From DAIOXA01 sp050949165 (GTDB taxonomy: Bacteria; Bacillota; Proteinivoracia; UBA4975), in NCBI GenBank assembly GCA_050949165.1, contig JBMNFF010000014.1, forward strand, positions 159,757 to 223,756: a stretch of DNA of 64,000 nucleotides, given 5' to 3'. Shown in pieces: positions 42,374 to 51,300 of this stretch. Numbering within the stretch: position 1 is the stretch's first letter; each line of letters opens with the position of its first letter. Under the pieces are notes generated by a model. That model worked only from the letters and a program-made list of their open reading frames with translations, had not been told where the DNA came from and searched no databases. Position numbers and translations under genes: made by a program.

Positions 42374-42773
42374 GCCCGGCCACCCTCAGGCGGACTATTG
42401 CGCGCTGCAGGGCAGCCTGGGCCCGGGCGTAATCGATGTCCGCCTGTTTCTTTTCCAAGCGGGCCAGGGCCCTCATCTTGGCTTCTTCTGCCCTGGCGAC
42501 GTCGATTTCTTCGGCCATCTCCGCAGCCTCGGTGAGGATGACAACCTGTTCGGGGGTGACCTCGATAAAGCCGCCGCTTATGGCTGCCTTGCGCTGGCCG
42601 GCAGGGGATTTGACTGTCATTGCTCCAATGGTCAGTGGCGCCACCAGGGGGATGTGCCCCGGCAGGACGCCGATCTCCCCCTCCACGGTGCGCACCGTCA
42701 CCATGTTTACCGATTCTTGAAATACCTGGCGTTCCGGAGTGACAACAGTCAAGACAAAGGTCTTGTCACTCAT
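42363..42773 (-). CDS. atpC: ATP synthase epsilon subunit
   Basis: A 136-residue central-stalk subunit that regulates F1 rotation. The N-terminal beta-sandwich has VVTPERQVF and GEIGVLPGHIPLVAPL; the C-terminal part is a two-helix hairpin (ARAEEAKMRALARLEKK). It follows atpD in the usual order. Confidence 0.95.
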   Translation of the reverse strand: MSDKTFVLTVVTPERQVFQESVNMVTVRTVEGEIGVLPGHIPLVAPLTIGAMTVKSPAGQRKAAISGGFIEVTPEQVVILTEAAEMAEEIDVARAEEAKMRALARLEKKQADIDYARAQAALQRAIVRLRVAGREE

Positions 42774-42785
42774 AATCCAGACCCC

Positions 42786-44171
42786 CTATAGAGTTTCAGC
42801 TCTTTTGATTGCGTCTTCGATGGTGCCCACCATATAAAAGGCCGCTTCAGGCAGGTCATCGTGCTTGCCGTCGAGAATTTCCCGGAAGCTGCGGATGGTC
42901 TCCTTGAGGGGCACGTACACTCCGGGGGTGCCGGTGAACATTTCCGCCACATAGAAAGGTTGCGACAAAAAGCGCTGAATTTTTCTGGCCCGGGCCACGA
43001 TGAGCTTGTCGTCTTCGGATAGCTCATCCATCCCCAGGATGGCGATGATATCCTGCAGTTCCTTGTACCGCTGCAGTACTCCCTGGACCTCCCGGGCGAC
43101 GCGGTAATGCTCTTCCCCCAGGATCTGGGGATCGAGGATTCGCGAAGAGGACTCCAATGGGTCCACGGCGGGGTAGATCCCCAGCTCGGAAATTGCCCGG
43201 GACAGATAGGTCGTCGCATCCAAGTGGGCAAAAGTGGTGGCGGGAGCCGGGTCGGTGGGGTCATCGGCGGGGACGTAGATGGCTTGCACCGATGTGATGG
43301 AGCCCTTGGTGGTAGAGGTAATGCGTTCTTGGAGTTGACCCATCTCGGTCTGGAGGGTGGGCTGATAACCCACAGCCGAAGGCATCCGGCCCAGGAGAGC
43401 CGATACTTCGGAACCGGCCTGGGTAAAGCGGAAGATATTGTCGATAAAGAGGAGGACGTCTTGGCCCTCTTTTTCCCGGAAGAACTCTGCCAAGGTGAGA
43501 CCGGTAAGGCCAACCCGGAGGCGGGCTCCCGGCGGCTCGTTCATCTGGCCGAAGACCATGGCGGTCTTGTCGATGACCCCCGATTCCCTCATTTCGTTCC
43601 AGAGGTCATTGCCCTCCCGAGTCCTCTCACCCACGCCGGCGAAGACGGAAAAGCCGCCGTGCTCATAGGCGATGTTCCGAATCAGTTCCATAATCAAAAC
43701 GGTCTTGCCAACACCTGCGCCGCCAAAGAGGCCGACCTTGCCGCCTCGGGAATAGGGAGCCAGGAGATCGATGACCTTAATGCCCGTCTCCAGGATTTCG
43801 GTGGCTGGGCGCTGCTCTTCAAAACTGGGGGCGGGACGGTGGATGGGCCAGTACTCTTCTCCCCGGACCTCTTCGCCCTCGTCGATGGCCTCGCCCAGAA
43901 CGTTGAGCAGTCTGCCCAAGGTAGAGCGGCCTACGGGGACGGTGATGGGGCGCCCGGTATCCCGGACCTCTGCCCCCCTGATAAGCCCATCGGTAAGGGA
44001 CATGGCCACACAGCGGACGATGTCGCCGCCCACATGGTGCGCTGCCTCCAGGACAATCTTCCTGCCATCCGCCGAGGCTACCTCCAGGGCGTTGTAAATC
44101 TCCGGCAGTTCGTCTTCAAATTTGACATCGACGACAGGTCCAATGACCTGTACGACTTTTCCGGTATTCAA
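42786..44171 (-). CDS. atpD: ATP synthase beta subunit
   Basis: A 461-residue catalytic subunit. Walker A GGAGVGKTV (residues ~150-158), the catalytic GERTREGND, Walker B VLLFIDNIFRF and the family signature PAVDPLESSSR are intact. TTG start 7-8 bases after GGAGG. Standard position between atpG and atpC. Confidence 0.97.
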   Translation of the reverse strand: MNTGKVVQVIGPVVDVKFEDELPEIYNALEVASADGRKIVLEAAHHVGGDIVRCVAMSLTDGLIRGAEVRDTGRPITVPVGRSTLGRLLNVLGEAIDEGEEVRGEEYWPIHRPAPSFEEQRPATEILETGIKVIDLLAPYSRGGKVGLFGGAGVGKTVLIMELIRNIAYEHGGFSVFAGVGERTREGNDLWNEMRESGVIDKTAMVFGQMNEPPGARLRVGLTGLTLAEFFREKEGQDVLLFIDNIFRFTQAGSEVSALLGRMPSAVGYQPTLQTEMGQLQERITSTTKGSITSVQAIYVPADDPTDPAPATTFAHLDATTYLSRAISELGIYPAVDPLESSSRILDPQILGEEHYRVAREVQGVLQRYKELQDIIAILGMDELSEDDKLIVARARKIQRFLSQPFYVAEMFTGTPGVYVPLKETIRSFREILDGKHDDLPEAAFYMVGTIEDAIKRAETL

Positions 44172-44190
44172 AAGCGGATTTCCTCCTTCC

Positions 44191-45036
44191 TTATCCTTCC
44201 AGGGCCTGGGCTCCGTTGACGACCTCCAGTAATTCCTGGGTGATGGCCGTCTGACGGGCTCTGTTATATGACAAGGTCAGCTTATCGATTATTTCATTGG
44301 CATTATCGGTGGCGGATTTCATGGCAGCCCTCTGGGCGCCCAACTCCGAAGCCTTTGCCTCCAAGAGGCCCTGATAGACCAAACTGGTTACATAGCGCGG
44401 GAGTAAGGTGGCCAGAACAGCTTCGGGAGAAGGCTCATACAGGTAGAGTCCGGGACTCTTTTCCTCGCTCGCCAGGCCGATTACCGGCAGGAGTTGCAGG
44501 ACCTTGGGCTTATGGCTGAGGACACTGGTAAATTCCGTGTAGATCAAGTGTAGGGAGCCGAAAATTCCCTGGTCAAAGTTGGCAAAAAGGGGCGCCATGA
44601 TGTTGACGGCATCATTATATGTGGGGTCCTCAAACTTTAAGCCAAATTCGCCGATTAGCTCAAAATTCCGCCTGCTTAAGAACTCTTTGGCCTTGCGACC
44701 CACCACCGTCACCGGTCCCGGGTTTTCCAGGATGGTCTCCCGGGCAAAGCGAAGGACATTGGTATTGTATGCGCCGCTTAAGCCCCGGTCTGCAGCGATG
44801 ACGATATAGGCTGGGGGCCCCTCTTTGGCCTCCAACAAAGGATTGCCGGTATCGGGGTTGGCCTGAAGGATTCTGGTCATGACCTGGGCGAGCTTGGCCA
44901 TGTAGGGCCGGGAGGCGATGACGCTGGCCTGGGCCCGGCGCAGTTTAGCTGCCGCCACCATTTCCATGGCCTTGGTGATCTGTTGGATGTTCTTTACGCT
45001 GGAGATGCGCCGCTTGATATCGCGGGTATTGGCCAT
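44191..45036 (-). CDS. atpG: ATP synthase gamma subunit
   Basis: A 281-residue rotor shaft. The N terminus NTRDIKRRISSVKNIQQITKAM and the C terminus ATDNANEIIDKLTLSYNRARQ, the two coiled-coil helices, are typical. DRGLSGAYN marks the central domain. Confidence 0.96.
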   Translation of the reverse strand: MANTRDIKRRISSVKNIQQITKAMEMVAAAKLRRAQASVIASRPYMAKLAQVMTRILQANPDTGNPLLEAKEGPPAYIVIAADRGLSGAYNTNVLRFARETILENPGPVTVVGRKAKEFLSRRNFELIGEFGLKFEDPTYNDAVNIMAPLFANFDQGIFGSLHLIYTEFTSVLSHKPKVLQLLPVIGLASEEKSPGLYLYEPSPEAVLATLLPRYVTSLVYQGLLEAKASELGAQRAAMKSATDNANEIIDKLTLSYNRARQTAITQELLEVVNGAQALEG

Positions 45037-45048
45037 ATACTTACCCCC

Positions 45049-46557
45049 CTAGGCCACAAACTGCTCTTTGAATTCCTGAATTGCCTGCTTGAGGGCTGCT
45101 TCCGTCTCATCGCTCAATTGGCCGGTTTTGTTGATCTCCTCAGCCAGCTGAGGACGGTGCTGGTCCAGGAAGCGGTAGAATTCCTGCTCAAACCTGGAGA
45201 TGCGATTAAGCTCTATATCGTCCAGGTAGCCGTTGATGGCTGCATAGATAATCATCACCTGCTTGGCCACCGGCAGGGGAGCGTACTGCCCCTGTTTGAG
45301 GATCTCGGAAATGCGCCGCCCCCGGTTAATTCGCGCCTGGGTGGTCTTATCCAAATCGGTACCGAACTGGGCAAAGGCCTCCAACTCCCGGAACTGGGCC
45401 AGGTCCAGCCGGAGTCTCCCGGCAACTTTGCGCATGGCCTTAATCTGGGCGCTGCCTCCTACCCTGGATACCGAAAAGCCCACGTTGACGGCGGGCCGGA
45501 CCCCGGCAAAGAAGAGGTCGGTCTCCAGAAAGATCTGGCCGTCGGTGATGGAGATGACATTGGTGGGAATGTAGGCTGAGATGTCTCCCGCCTGGGTCTC
45601 GATGATGGGCAAAGCCGTCAGGGAACCTCCCCCCCGCTCGTCGTCCAATTTTGCCGCCCGCTCCAGGAGGCGGGAGTGCAGGTAGAAGACGTCGCCTGGG
45701 TAGGCTTCCCGGCCCGGCGGACGCCTGAGCAGCAGGGACATTTCCCTGTAGGCCACGGCATGTTTGGAAAGGTCGTCATAGACCACCAGCACATGCTTGC
45801 CGTTGTACATAAAGTGCTCGCCCATGGCGCAACCGGCATAGGGCGCTATGTACAGCATGGGCGCGGGCTCGCTGGCGGTGGCCACCACCACAGTGGTATA
45901 GTCCATGGCGCCGGTCTTGCGTAAGACGTCGACGACTCCCGCCACCGTCGAGTTCTTTTGCCCGATGGCCACATAGATGCAGTAGACATCGGAATCCCGC
46001 TGGTTGATTATGGTGTCGATGGCCAGTGCGGTCTTGCCGGTGCCCCGGTCGCCGATGATCAGCTCCCTCTGGCCGCGGCCGATGGGAACCATAGAATCCA
46101 GGGCCTTGATTCCTGTCTGGAGGGCTTGGTGGACGGAGCGCCTGCGAGTAACGCCGGGAGCAGGACTTTCGATATTTCGGAAGGTTTCGGCCTGGATGGG
46201 CCCCTTGCCGTCCACGGGCTGGCCCAGGGCGTTGACCACGCGGCCGATTAAGCTCCCACCTACTGGCACCTGGGTAATCCGGCCCGTTCTCTTGACGGTA
46301 TCGCCCTCTTTAATTCCTGTGTAGTCTCCCAGAATAACGGCGCCGACATTGTCCTCTTCCAGGTTGAGGACCATGCCAAAGACGGAGTTGGGAAACTCCA
46401 AAAGCTCGCCTGCCATGGCCTTCTGCAAACCATGGATGCGGGCGATTCCATCGCCGATGTAGACCACTGTTCCCATTTCCGAGATATCGACATCGGCGCG
46501 ATAGCTTTCAATTTGCTTCTTGATGATACTGCTTATTTCTTCCGGTCTGATTTGCAC
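45049..46557 (-). CDS. atpA: ATP synthase alpha subunit
   Basis: A 502-residue regulatory nucleotide-binding subunit. Walker A GDRGTGKTA (residues ~169-177), SAQIKAMRKVAG and the signature PAVNVGFSVSRVGG are present. Full length with the standard neighbour order. Confidence 0.97.
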   Translation of the reverse strand: MQIRPEEISSIIKKQIESYRADVDISEMGTVVYIGDGIARIHGLQKAMAGELLEFPNSVFGMVLNLEEDNVGAVILGDYTGIKEGDTVKRTGRITQVPVGGSLIGRVVNALGQPVDGKGPIQAETFRNIESPAPGVTRRRSVHQALQTGIKALDSMVPIGRGQRELIIGDRGTGKTALAIDTIINQRDSDVYCIYVAIGQKNSTVAGVVDVLRKTGAMDYTTVVVATASEPAPMLYIAPYAGCAMGEHFMYNGKHVLVVYDDLSKHAVAYREMSLLLRRPPGREAYPGDVFYLHSRLLERAAKLDDERGGGSLTALPIIETQAGDISAYIPTNVISITDGQIFLETDLFFAGVRPAVNVGFSVSRVGGSAQIKAMRKVAGRLRLDLAQFRELEAFAQFGTDLDKTTQARINRGRRISEILKQGQYAPLPVAKQVMIIYAAINGYLDDIELNRISRFEQEFYRFLDQHRPQLAEEINKTGQLSDETEAALKQAIQEFKEQFVA

Positions 46558-46575
46558 AGCGTGACACCCCTCCTG

Positions 46576-47118
46576 CTATTTCTGGGCCAGGGAGCGCCCA
46601 AGGCGCTCGAGGCGACCCTTGAGGCTACCATCTAATATTTTGCCGTCGATGCTGACGCTAAAACCTGCCAGCAATGACGGATCGACTTCCAAGTCAATTA
46701 TGATATCCTCGGCCCCGGTTATCTTTATGAGCTTCGCCCGCAACGCCTCAAGCTGTACCTCCTTGAGGGGATGGGCAGATTTACAGCTTGCCCGGACACG
46801 GCCAGAGGCCTCATCGTCCAGTTGGCGAAACTCCTCCGCCAAATCGGGGATCATCTGGATTCTTCCCTTGTCCAGCATCAAGTTGAACAGATTAACCAGG
46901 CAATCCTCAAACTCAAGGCTCTTTGCCAGCTCCGACAGAATCTGGCGCTTGCGGTCCAGACTCACCCTGGGGTTGGTCATCAGGATTCGGAACTCCGAGC
47001 TATCCTGCCAAGCCTTGGCCGTTGCCTCCAGCTGGCGGAGGACTTTCTGGCGTAGGTTCCCATCCTTAGCCAGGGCATGCAGGGCGTCGGCATAGCGCCT
47101 AGCTACTGGATTTTTCAT
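46576..47118 (-). CDS. atpH: ATP synthase delta subunit
   Basis: A 180-residue peripheral-stalk subunit linking F1 to the b subunit. VARRYADALHALA at the N terminus and the C-terminal DPSLLAGFSVSIDGKILDGSLKGRLERL are typical. It overlaps the 3' end of atpF by 20 bases. Confidence 0.94.
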   Translation of the reverse strand: MKNPVARRYADALHALAKDGNLRQKVLRQLEATAKAWQDSSEFRILMTNPRVSLDRKRQILSELAKSLEFEDCLVNLFNLMLDKGRIQMIPDLAEEFRQLDDEASGRVRASCKSAHPLKEVQLEALRAKLIKITGAEDIIIDLEVDPSLLAGFSVSIDGKILDGSLKGRLERLGRSLAQK

Positions 47119-47602
47119 AGGACAGCTCCAACTCCTCCAGAACTTGTTCGAAAATCTTATCCTGGTCCACTTCGCTTATCGATCGGGCCAGGAGCTTTTC
47201 GGCAACGGCTACCGACAGCGAGGCTACTTCGGTGCGCAACTGCTCCAGGGCCTTGGCCTGCTCTTGGCCAATTTCAACCTTCGCCCTTTCGAGGATTGCC
47301 GCTGCTTCAGCACCTGCCTTGGCAATCAGTTCATCCCGGCGCTGATCGGCCTGGGCCATGGCGGCCTCAATTATCTTTGCCGCCTCCGCCTTCGCCTGGG
47401 CCATCATTGCCCGATGTTCTTCCAACAGCCTGCCGGCTTCCTCCCTCTGCTGCTGCGCATTGTCCAGGTCGTCATGGATTTTCTCGCGGCGCCTTTCCAA
47501 GAACTCTGCTACAGGCTTAAAAAAAAGAAGGCGAAGGATGATAAACAAGGTAATGAGGTTAACTATGGTGATTATGAATGTCGTTGGGTCTATGCCAAGC
47601 AT
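47099..47602 (-). CDS. atpF: ATP synthase b subunit
   Basis: A 167-residue membrane-anchored stator. One N-terminal helix (TTFIITIVNLITLFIILRLLFF) is followed by a long charged coiled coil. A GC-rich hairpin lies upstream, between this gene and atpE. Confidence 0.94.
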   Translation of the reverse strand: MLGIDPTTFIITIVNLITLFIILRLLFFKPVAEFLERRREKIHDDLDNAQQQREEAGRLLEEHRAMMAQAKAEAAKIIEAAMAQADQRRDELIAKAGAEAAAILERAKVEIGQEQAKALEQLRTEVASLSVAVAEKLLARSISEVDQDKIFEQVLEELELSYEKSSS

Positions 47603-47634
47603 TATTGTCCCCTCCTTCCGGAGTAATGGAAGAA

Positions 47635-47658
47635 GGGGAATGGGTTACCCCATTCCCC
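47635..47658 (-). promoter_or_regulatory. intercistronic hairpin between atpE and atpF
   Basis: A perfect 10-bp stem GGGGAATGGG/CCCATTCCCC with a 4-base loop lies 10 bases after the atpE stop. No T run follows, so it is more likely an mRNA-stabilising or partial-termination element that favours the highly needed c subunit. Confidence 0.6.
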
Positions 47659-47667
47659 ATCCATGAG

Positions 47668-47925
47668 TTATAGTATTCTGTTGACGAGGCCGATGAGCAA
47701 CAGGGCGACAACGAGAGAATAGATACCTGTGGTCTCTGCAACGGCCTGGCCCAAAAGCATTGTGGTCATTATTTTACCCTGGGCTTCGGGCTGGCGGCCG
47801 ACGGCCTCGACCCCCTTACCTGCTGCATAGCCCTGCCCGATGGCGGGACCAAATCCCCCGCCAATCATGGCGATGCCGGCGCCCAGGACCGCAAAGGCAG
47901 CTACTGTCAATTCATTCCATCCCAT
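47668..47925 (-). CDS. atpE: ATP synthase c subunit with Na+-binding signature
   Basis: An 85-residue two-helix rotor protein. Helix 1 has GPAIGQGYAAGK and helix 2 has GQAVAETTGIYSLV. The Gln in helix 1 and Val, Glu, Thr, Thr and Tyr in helix 2 match the positions that hold Na+ in the Ilyobacter and Acetobacterium c rings (the Ser next to Glu is Thr here). This suggests a Na+-translocating rather than H+-translocating synthase. Length and RQPEA loop are typical. Confidence 0.95.
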   Translation of the reverse strand: MGWNELTVAAFAVLGAGIAMIGGGFGPAIGQGYAAGKGVEAVGRQPEAQGKIMTTMLLGQAVAETTGIYSLVVALLLIGLVNRIL

Positions 47926-47948
47926 ATTGTATTCCTCCTAAATGTAAG

Positions 47949-48620
47949 TTACTCTTCATCATCCTTGGCAATGGCGATGAATACCATGGTCAACATGATG
48001 AAAATAAAGGACTGCAAGACGGCAGAAAACAGGTCAAAGTAGATGCTGGCTACCGCAGGAACAAACAGAGCAATCGCCCCGGAAATCATTGCCATGATCA
48101 CCGATCCCCCCAAGAGGTTCCCGTACAGACGCATGCCCAGGGAGAAGGGCTTGGCAACTTCACCGATAATATTCATGGGCAACAGGAAGATAAAGGGTTC
48201 CGCCATTCCCTTAAGGTAAGACCAGCCCTTAGCCTTGAGGGCGTAATAATGAATGCAGAAAAAAGTTACAATGCCATATGCGATGGTGACGCTAAAATCT
48301 GCGGTGGGAGGGCGCAACCCGAAAACTCCCAACACGTTGGAAAAAAACAGCAGGAAAAACACGGTGGCAATATAAGGCATGAAGCCTTTGTTCTTGGGGC
48401 CCATGGTGGAGGCGACCAGGCCTGACAAGGCTTCGACAACTATTTCGGCGACGTTTTGTCGCTTATCGGGGTATAGCTGGAAGTTTCGCCTCAGCACAAG
48501 TGCCAGTATTATCAATACCGCCATGACAAGCCAGGTATTGACCACCGATTCGGTAATTGGCAGGCCGAATAAGGTAAATACCGTCCGCGCACCCTCTAGT
48601 ACTGCTTCCAAGCTACTCAT
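47949..48620 (-). CDS. atpB: ATP synthase a subunit
   Basis: A 223-residue membrane stator subunit forming the ion half-channels. The conserved arginine lies in PFSLGMRLYGNLLGG, and the last helices carry FDLFSAVLQSFIFIMLTMVFIA. I start at ATG 48620, 9 bases after GAGG; an upstream TTG would overlap atpI further. Confidence 0.95.
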   Translation of the reverse strand: MSSLEAVLEGARTVFTLFGLPITESVVNTWLVMAVLIILALVLRRNFQLYPDKRQNVAEIVVEALSGLVASTMGPKNKGFMPYIATVFFLLFFSNVLGVFGLRPPTADFSVTIAYGIVTFFCIHYYALKAKGWSYLKGMAEPFIFLLPMNIIGEVAKPFSLGMRLYGNLLGGSVIMAMISGAIALFVPAVASIYFDLFSAVLQSFIFIMLTMVFIAIAKDDEE

Positions 48621-49014
48621 CACCTCTTTCCTCAAGGGCCGAGTGCAGGTACACAGCTACCCGTTCTTTGCAGTATGTAATCACCGCCCCTCCCAAGATG
48701 ATCACTTTAATCATCAGCAGGCCGACCAAAACAGCGTACATATTGAGATAGGGAGATGTAAAGGAGTAGATAAGCACTGCCGCCATCATGAGGTAGCGGC
48801 CAACATAACTAATACCGCCCCGATACTTTGCCGCCCGGGGAGTAACGGCATAGAGACCGCGAATACTTCGGGCCAGCAGGCAAAAGTTAAAGATGGCGAC
48901 TGCGGTCCCGCTCAGTACGCCCAAGGCTTCGGGCCAACGCCCGGAAAGGATAGCCAGCCCTGCGAGGGCAGAAGAGGCCACAGCCGCTTGAAATATGAGG
49001 CGACGTTGTACCAT
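48613..49014 (-). CDS. atpI: ATP synthase subunit I (AtpI-like)
   Basis: A 133-residue membrane protein with four predicted helices at the head of the atp operon. It has the AtpI/YqfW-like layout (AALGVLSGTAVAIFNF with LLARSIRGL). AtpI helps assemble the c ring, notably in Na+-type synthases. ATG 49014 is 5 bases after GAGGTC. It overlaps atpB by 8 bases. Confidence 0.8.
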   Translation of the reverse strand: MVQRRLIFQAAVASSALAGLAILSGRWPEALGVLSGTAVAIFNFCLLARSIRGLYAVTPRAAKYRGGISYVGRYLMMAAVLIYSFTSPYLNMYAVLVGLLMIKVIILGGAVITYCKERVAVYLHSALEERGDE

Positions 49015-49034
49015 AGCGACCTCATCCACAATAT

Positions 49035-49241
49035 TCACTCCCAGGGCAGAAATTTCTTGAGCATGGAATACACAGTCAGCACGCCAGCGCCGATTCCTGC
49101 CAAAATGCCGATTACCACCCATAAGCCGCCCAGGGCGGAACCCAGGTACCAACCCAGGAGGACAGCGGCGCAAAAGGTCAATCCGATGCCGGTGACCAGG
49201 GAAAGGTAGCGTAGAATTTCAAGCCACTGTGCAGGTTTCAT
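49035..49241 (-). CDS. AtpZ/AtpI-type small membrane protein
   Basis: A 68-residue two-helix protein (YLSLVTGIGLTFCAAVLLGWYLGSALG; LWVVIGILAGIGAGVLTVY) with the GWYLGSALGG motif of the AtpZ family. It is the first gene after the atp promoter, 20 bases before atpI. AtpZ has been linked to ion supply and c-ring assembly. Confidence 0.78.
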   Translation of the reverse strand: MKPAQWLEILRYLSLVTGIGLTFCAAVLLGWYLGSALGGLWVVIGILAGIGAGVLTVYSMLKKFLPWE

Positions 49242-49261
49242 TATCCCACTCCACAAGGGAC

Positions 49262-49290
49262 ATTATACTTTACAGACAGGCTTTTTGCAA
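49262..49290 (-). promoter_or_regulatory. sigma-A promoter of the ATP synthase operon
   Basis: TTGCAA, a 17-base spacer and a perfect TATAAT on the minus strand, 20 bases before the first atp operon start and just downstream of the FtsA-like gene stop. Confidence 0.7.
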
Positions 49291-49296
49291 CCTCCG

Positions 49297-51261
49297 TCAC
49301 CATTGCTCCCGGGCCCAGAAGACCTCGATGCGGTCGCCGGATTTAAGGGGAGTTGTGTAATCCGCTTCCACCCCGTTGAGGGTTATTTGGAGGTTTCCCC
49401 GGGCGTCATTTTGGTCGATCCCCGCCTGGGCCAAGGCATAAAACAGGATTGCCTTGTCCGGCGCCAGGGTATGGTGCTCTCCATTGACGGTGACGGCAAT
49501 TGAACCGTCCAGTGCCGAAGCGGCCTTCACAGGAGCAGCGTCCAATCGGATCGTGGAATCGGGGGCAAAGGGTGTTGAAGGGCCGGCGACGGCGCCGTCC
49601 ACCTCGACCTCAAACTGGGCCAAATCCAGATCCATCACGGTGGCCAACTCCCCCACGGTGGCAGGAGGCCTGATTTCTATAGTATCACCGGGTTGGATCA
49701 GGGTGTCCCCGGTGGCTGGCAAGCCATTTATCCTCTGAATCAAAGGCAGCTGAATGATATTGTCATTGATCTGAACGGCAATTGGTTCAAATTCCGCGGC
49801 AATCTCCCCCAGGGAGATCCGGGGAAGCTCGGAGGCTACGCCGGGAGTGACTTCAACCCGATCTCCGGAGGCGAGTTCGGTATCCAAAGTCGCAGCAACA
49901 TCGTTGACCCGAATTACCCCGGCCCGGCCCAACTTGCCCATGAAGCTCCGCGTCTGGCCGTTGAGGACAAACTCAATTACGCCCGTTCCCGCCCCCAGCA
50001 CGGCATCCAGGTCCATGCCCGAGTGCATCAAGGCCTGGGCCACCGTGGTCTTCTGCACATCGAAGAGGGTGACCCCCTGACCGTTGATCCAAACCCGAAT
50101 GAACTGTTCGCCCTGGGGCTTGAGGGCAGTCAAGGCAATCCCCAGAGGGGTAATCGCTTCGGGACCGAGGAGCTCGTCTCCACTGAAGCTGATCCCCTCC
50201 AGATGGGCATGGGTGCGAATCCCGATCCGTTCACTCGGCAGCTCCAGGTGCAGGGCCAGGTAGTCCTTAAGCAGAGGGGTGAGGCTGCCGCCGCCGGCAC
50301 AGAAGAGGGCCGCCGGGGATTCGCCGCCATTATTGGCCTTGACGGCCTGGGCAAGAGCCTGGGCAAGCTTTTCCACCGCGGGCTCGATGACGGACATTAC
50401 TTTCTCCCGGTCTTCCCGATATTTATTACCCAGGACATCGGTAAATTCTACTTGGTCCTGCCCATTCAGGGCCAGTTTTACTGCCTCGGCAGCGTTGAAG
50501 TCCAGCAGATAGTGTTGGGCAATCGCCTCGGTAATCTCATCTCCGGCCATGTCCACCATTCCGTAGGCAATGACAGTCCCCTGGCGGCTGACGGCTATGT
50601 CCGACGTCCCGGCGCCGATATCTACCAAGGCCAGGTTCAAGGAGCGCAGGTGGGGAGGAACTGCCACCGCCATTGCGGCGATGGGCTCCAGGGTGAGACT
50701 GTCCACGGCCAGCCCCGCCTTGCTCAGAGCGCTGAACAGGCCGTCGATTACCACCTGGGGCAGAAAGGTGGCGATGATTTCCACACCAATTCGACTGCCC
50801 CTCTGGCCCAGGGGGTTGACAATTTTCATGCCGTTCAGGAAATAAGCTACCGGGCTGTAGCCAACACAGTAGAGGGAGTCCTGTTCTCTGGCCATCTCCT
50901 CCCGGGCCTTGGCCAGCACCAGGATTTCCAGGGAATGGAGATCTTGATCCGTTATTTCCCGGGTAGCGGGCAATTCCAGTTCCGCCTCAGTCCTGATGGT
51001 CGTGAGGGCGCGACCTGCGGCGGCGATGGCTGCCCTGTCCAGGGCGCAGCCCGCTTTTTCTTCCAGGTTTTCCCTGACCTGGGCGATAATCGCGCTTACC
51101 TGGCTCACATCGTGAATCTGCCCGTCCAACATGGCCCGGCGGGGATGCGCCAAAACACAGCTGTGTTCGACCCGCACTCCCCCGGACTCTGTACCGCGGC
51201 AGAGCAGGCCCACCACCGACCTGGTCCCTATATCCAATGCAAATATGTACTGGTTATCCAT
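49297..51261 (-). CDS. FtsA/PilM-like actin-fold protein with ~300-residue C-terminal extension
   Basis: A 654-residue protein. Residues 1-360 form an FtsA/PilM-type actin fold with FALDIGTRSVVGLL, the phosphate motif ALVDIGAGTSDIAV and FCAGGGSLTPLL. The last ~290 residues contain repeated short beta-rich units (GVTLFDVQKTTVAQALMHSG; GDRVEVTP; GDTIEIRP; GDRIEVFW) that resemble beta-grasp or SLBB-like ligand-binding repeats. No membrane-targeting helix of FtsA is obvious. This is not the main ftsA, since no ftsZ adjoins it. Function unknown; a scaffold or shape role is possible. Confidence 0.8.
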   Translation of the reverse strand: MDNQYIFALDIGTRSVVGLLCRGTESGGVRVEHSCVLAHPRRAMLDGQIHDVSQVSAIIAQVRENLEEKAGCALDRAAIAAAGRALTTIRTEAELELPATREITDQDLHSLEILVLAKAREEMAREQDSLYCVGYSPVAYFLNGMKIVNPLGQRGSRIGVEIIATFLPQVVIDGLFSALSKAGLAVDSLTLEPIAAMAVAVPPHLRSLNLALVDIGAGTSDIAVSRQGTVIAYGMVDMAGDEITEAIAQHYLLDFNAAEAVKLALNGQDQVEFTDVLGNKYREDREKVMSVIEPAVEKLAQALAQAVKANNGGESPAALFCAGGGSLTPLLKDYLALHLELPSERIGIRTHAHLEGISFSGDELLGPEAITPLGIALTALKPQGEQFIRVWINGQGVTLFDVQKTTVAQALMHSGMDLDAVLGAGTGVIEFVLNGQTRSFMGKLGRAGVIRVNDVAATLDTELASGDRVEVTPGVASELPRISLGEIAAEFEPIAVQINDNIIQLPLIQRINGLPATGDTLIQPGDTIEIRPPATVGELATVMDLDLAQFEVEVDGAVAGPSTPFAPDSTIRLDAAPVKAASALDGSIAVTVNGEHHTLAPDKAILFYALAQAGIDQNDARGNLQITLNGVEADYTTPLKSGDRIEVFWAREQW

Positions 51262-51300
51262 ACAGCCACCCCCTTAGGAATAATTCGCTCCCCGTGCTTG

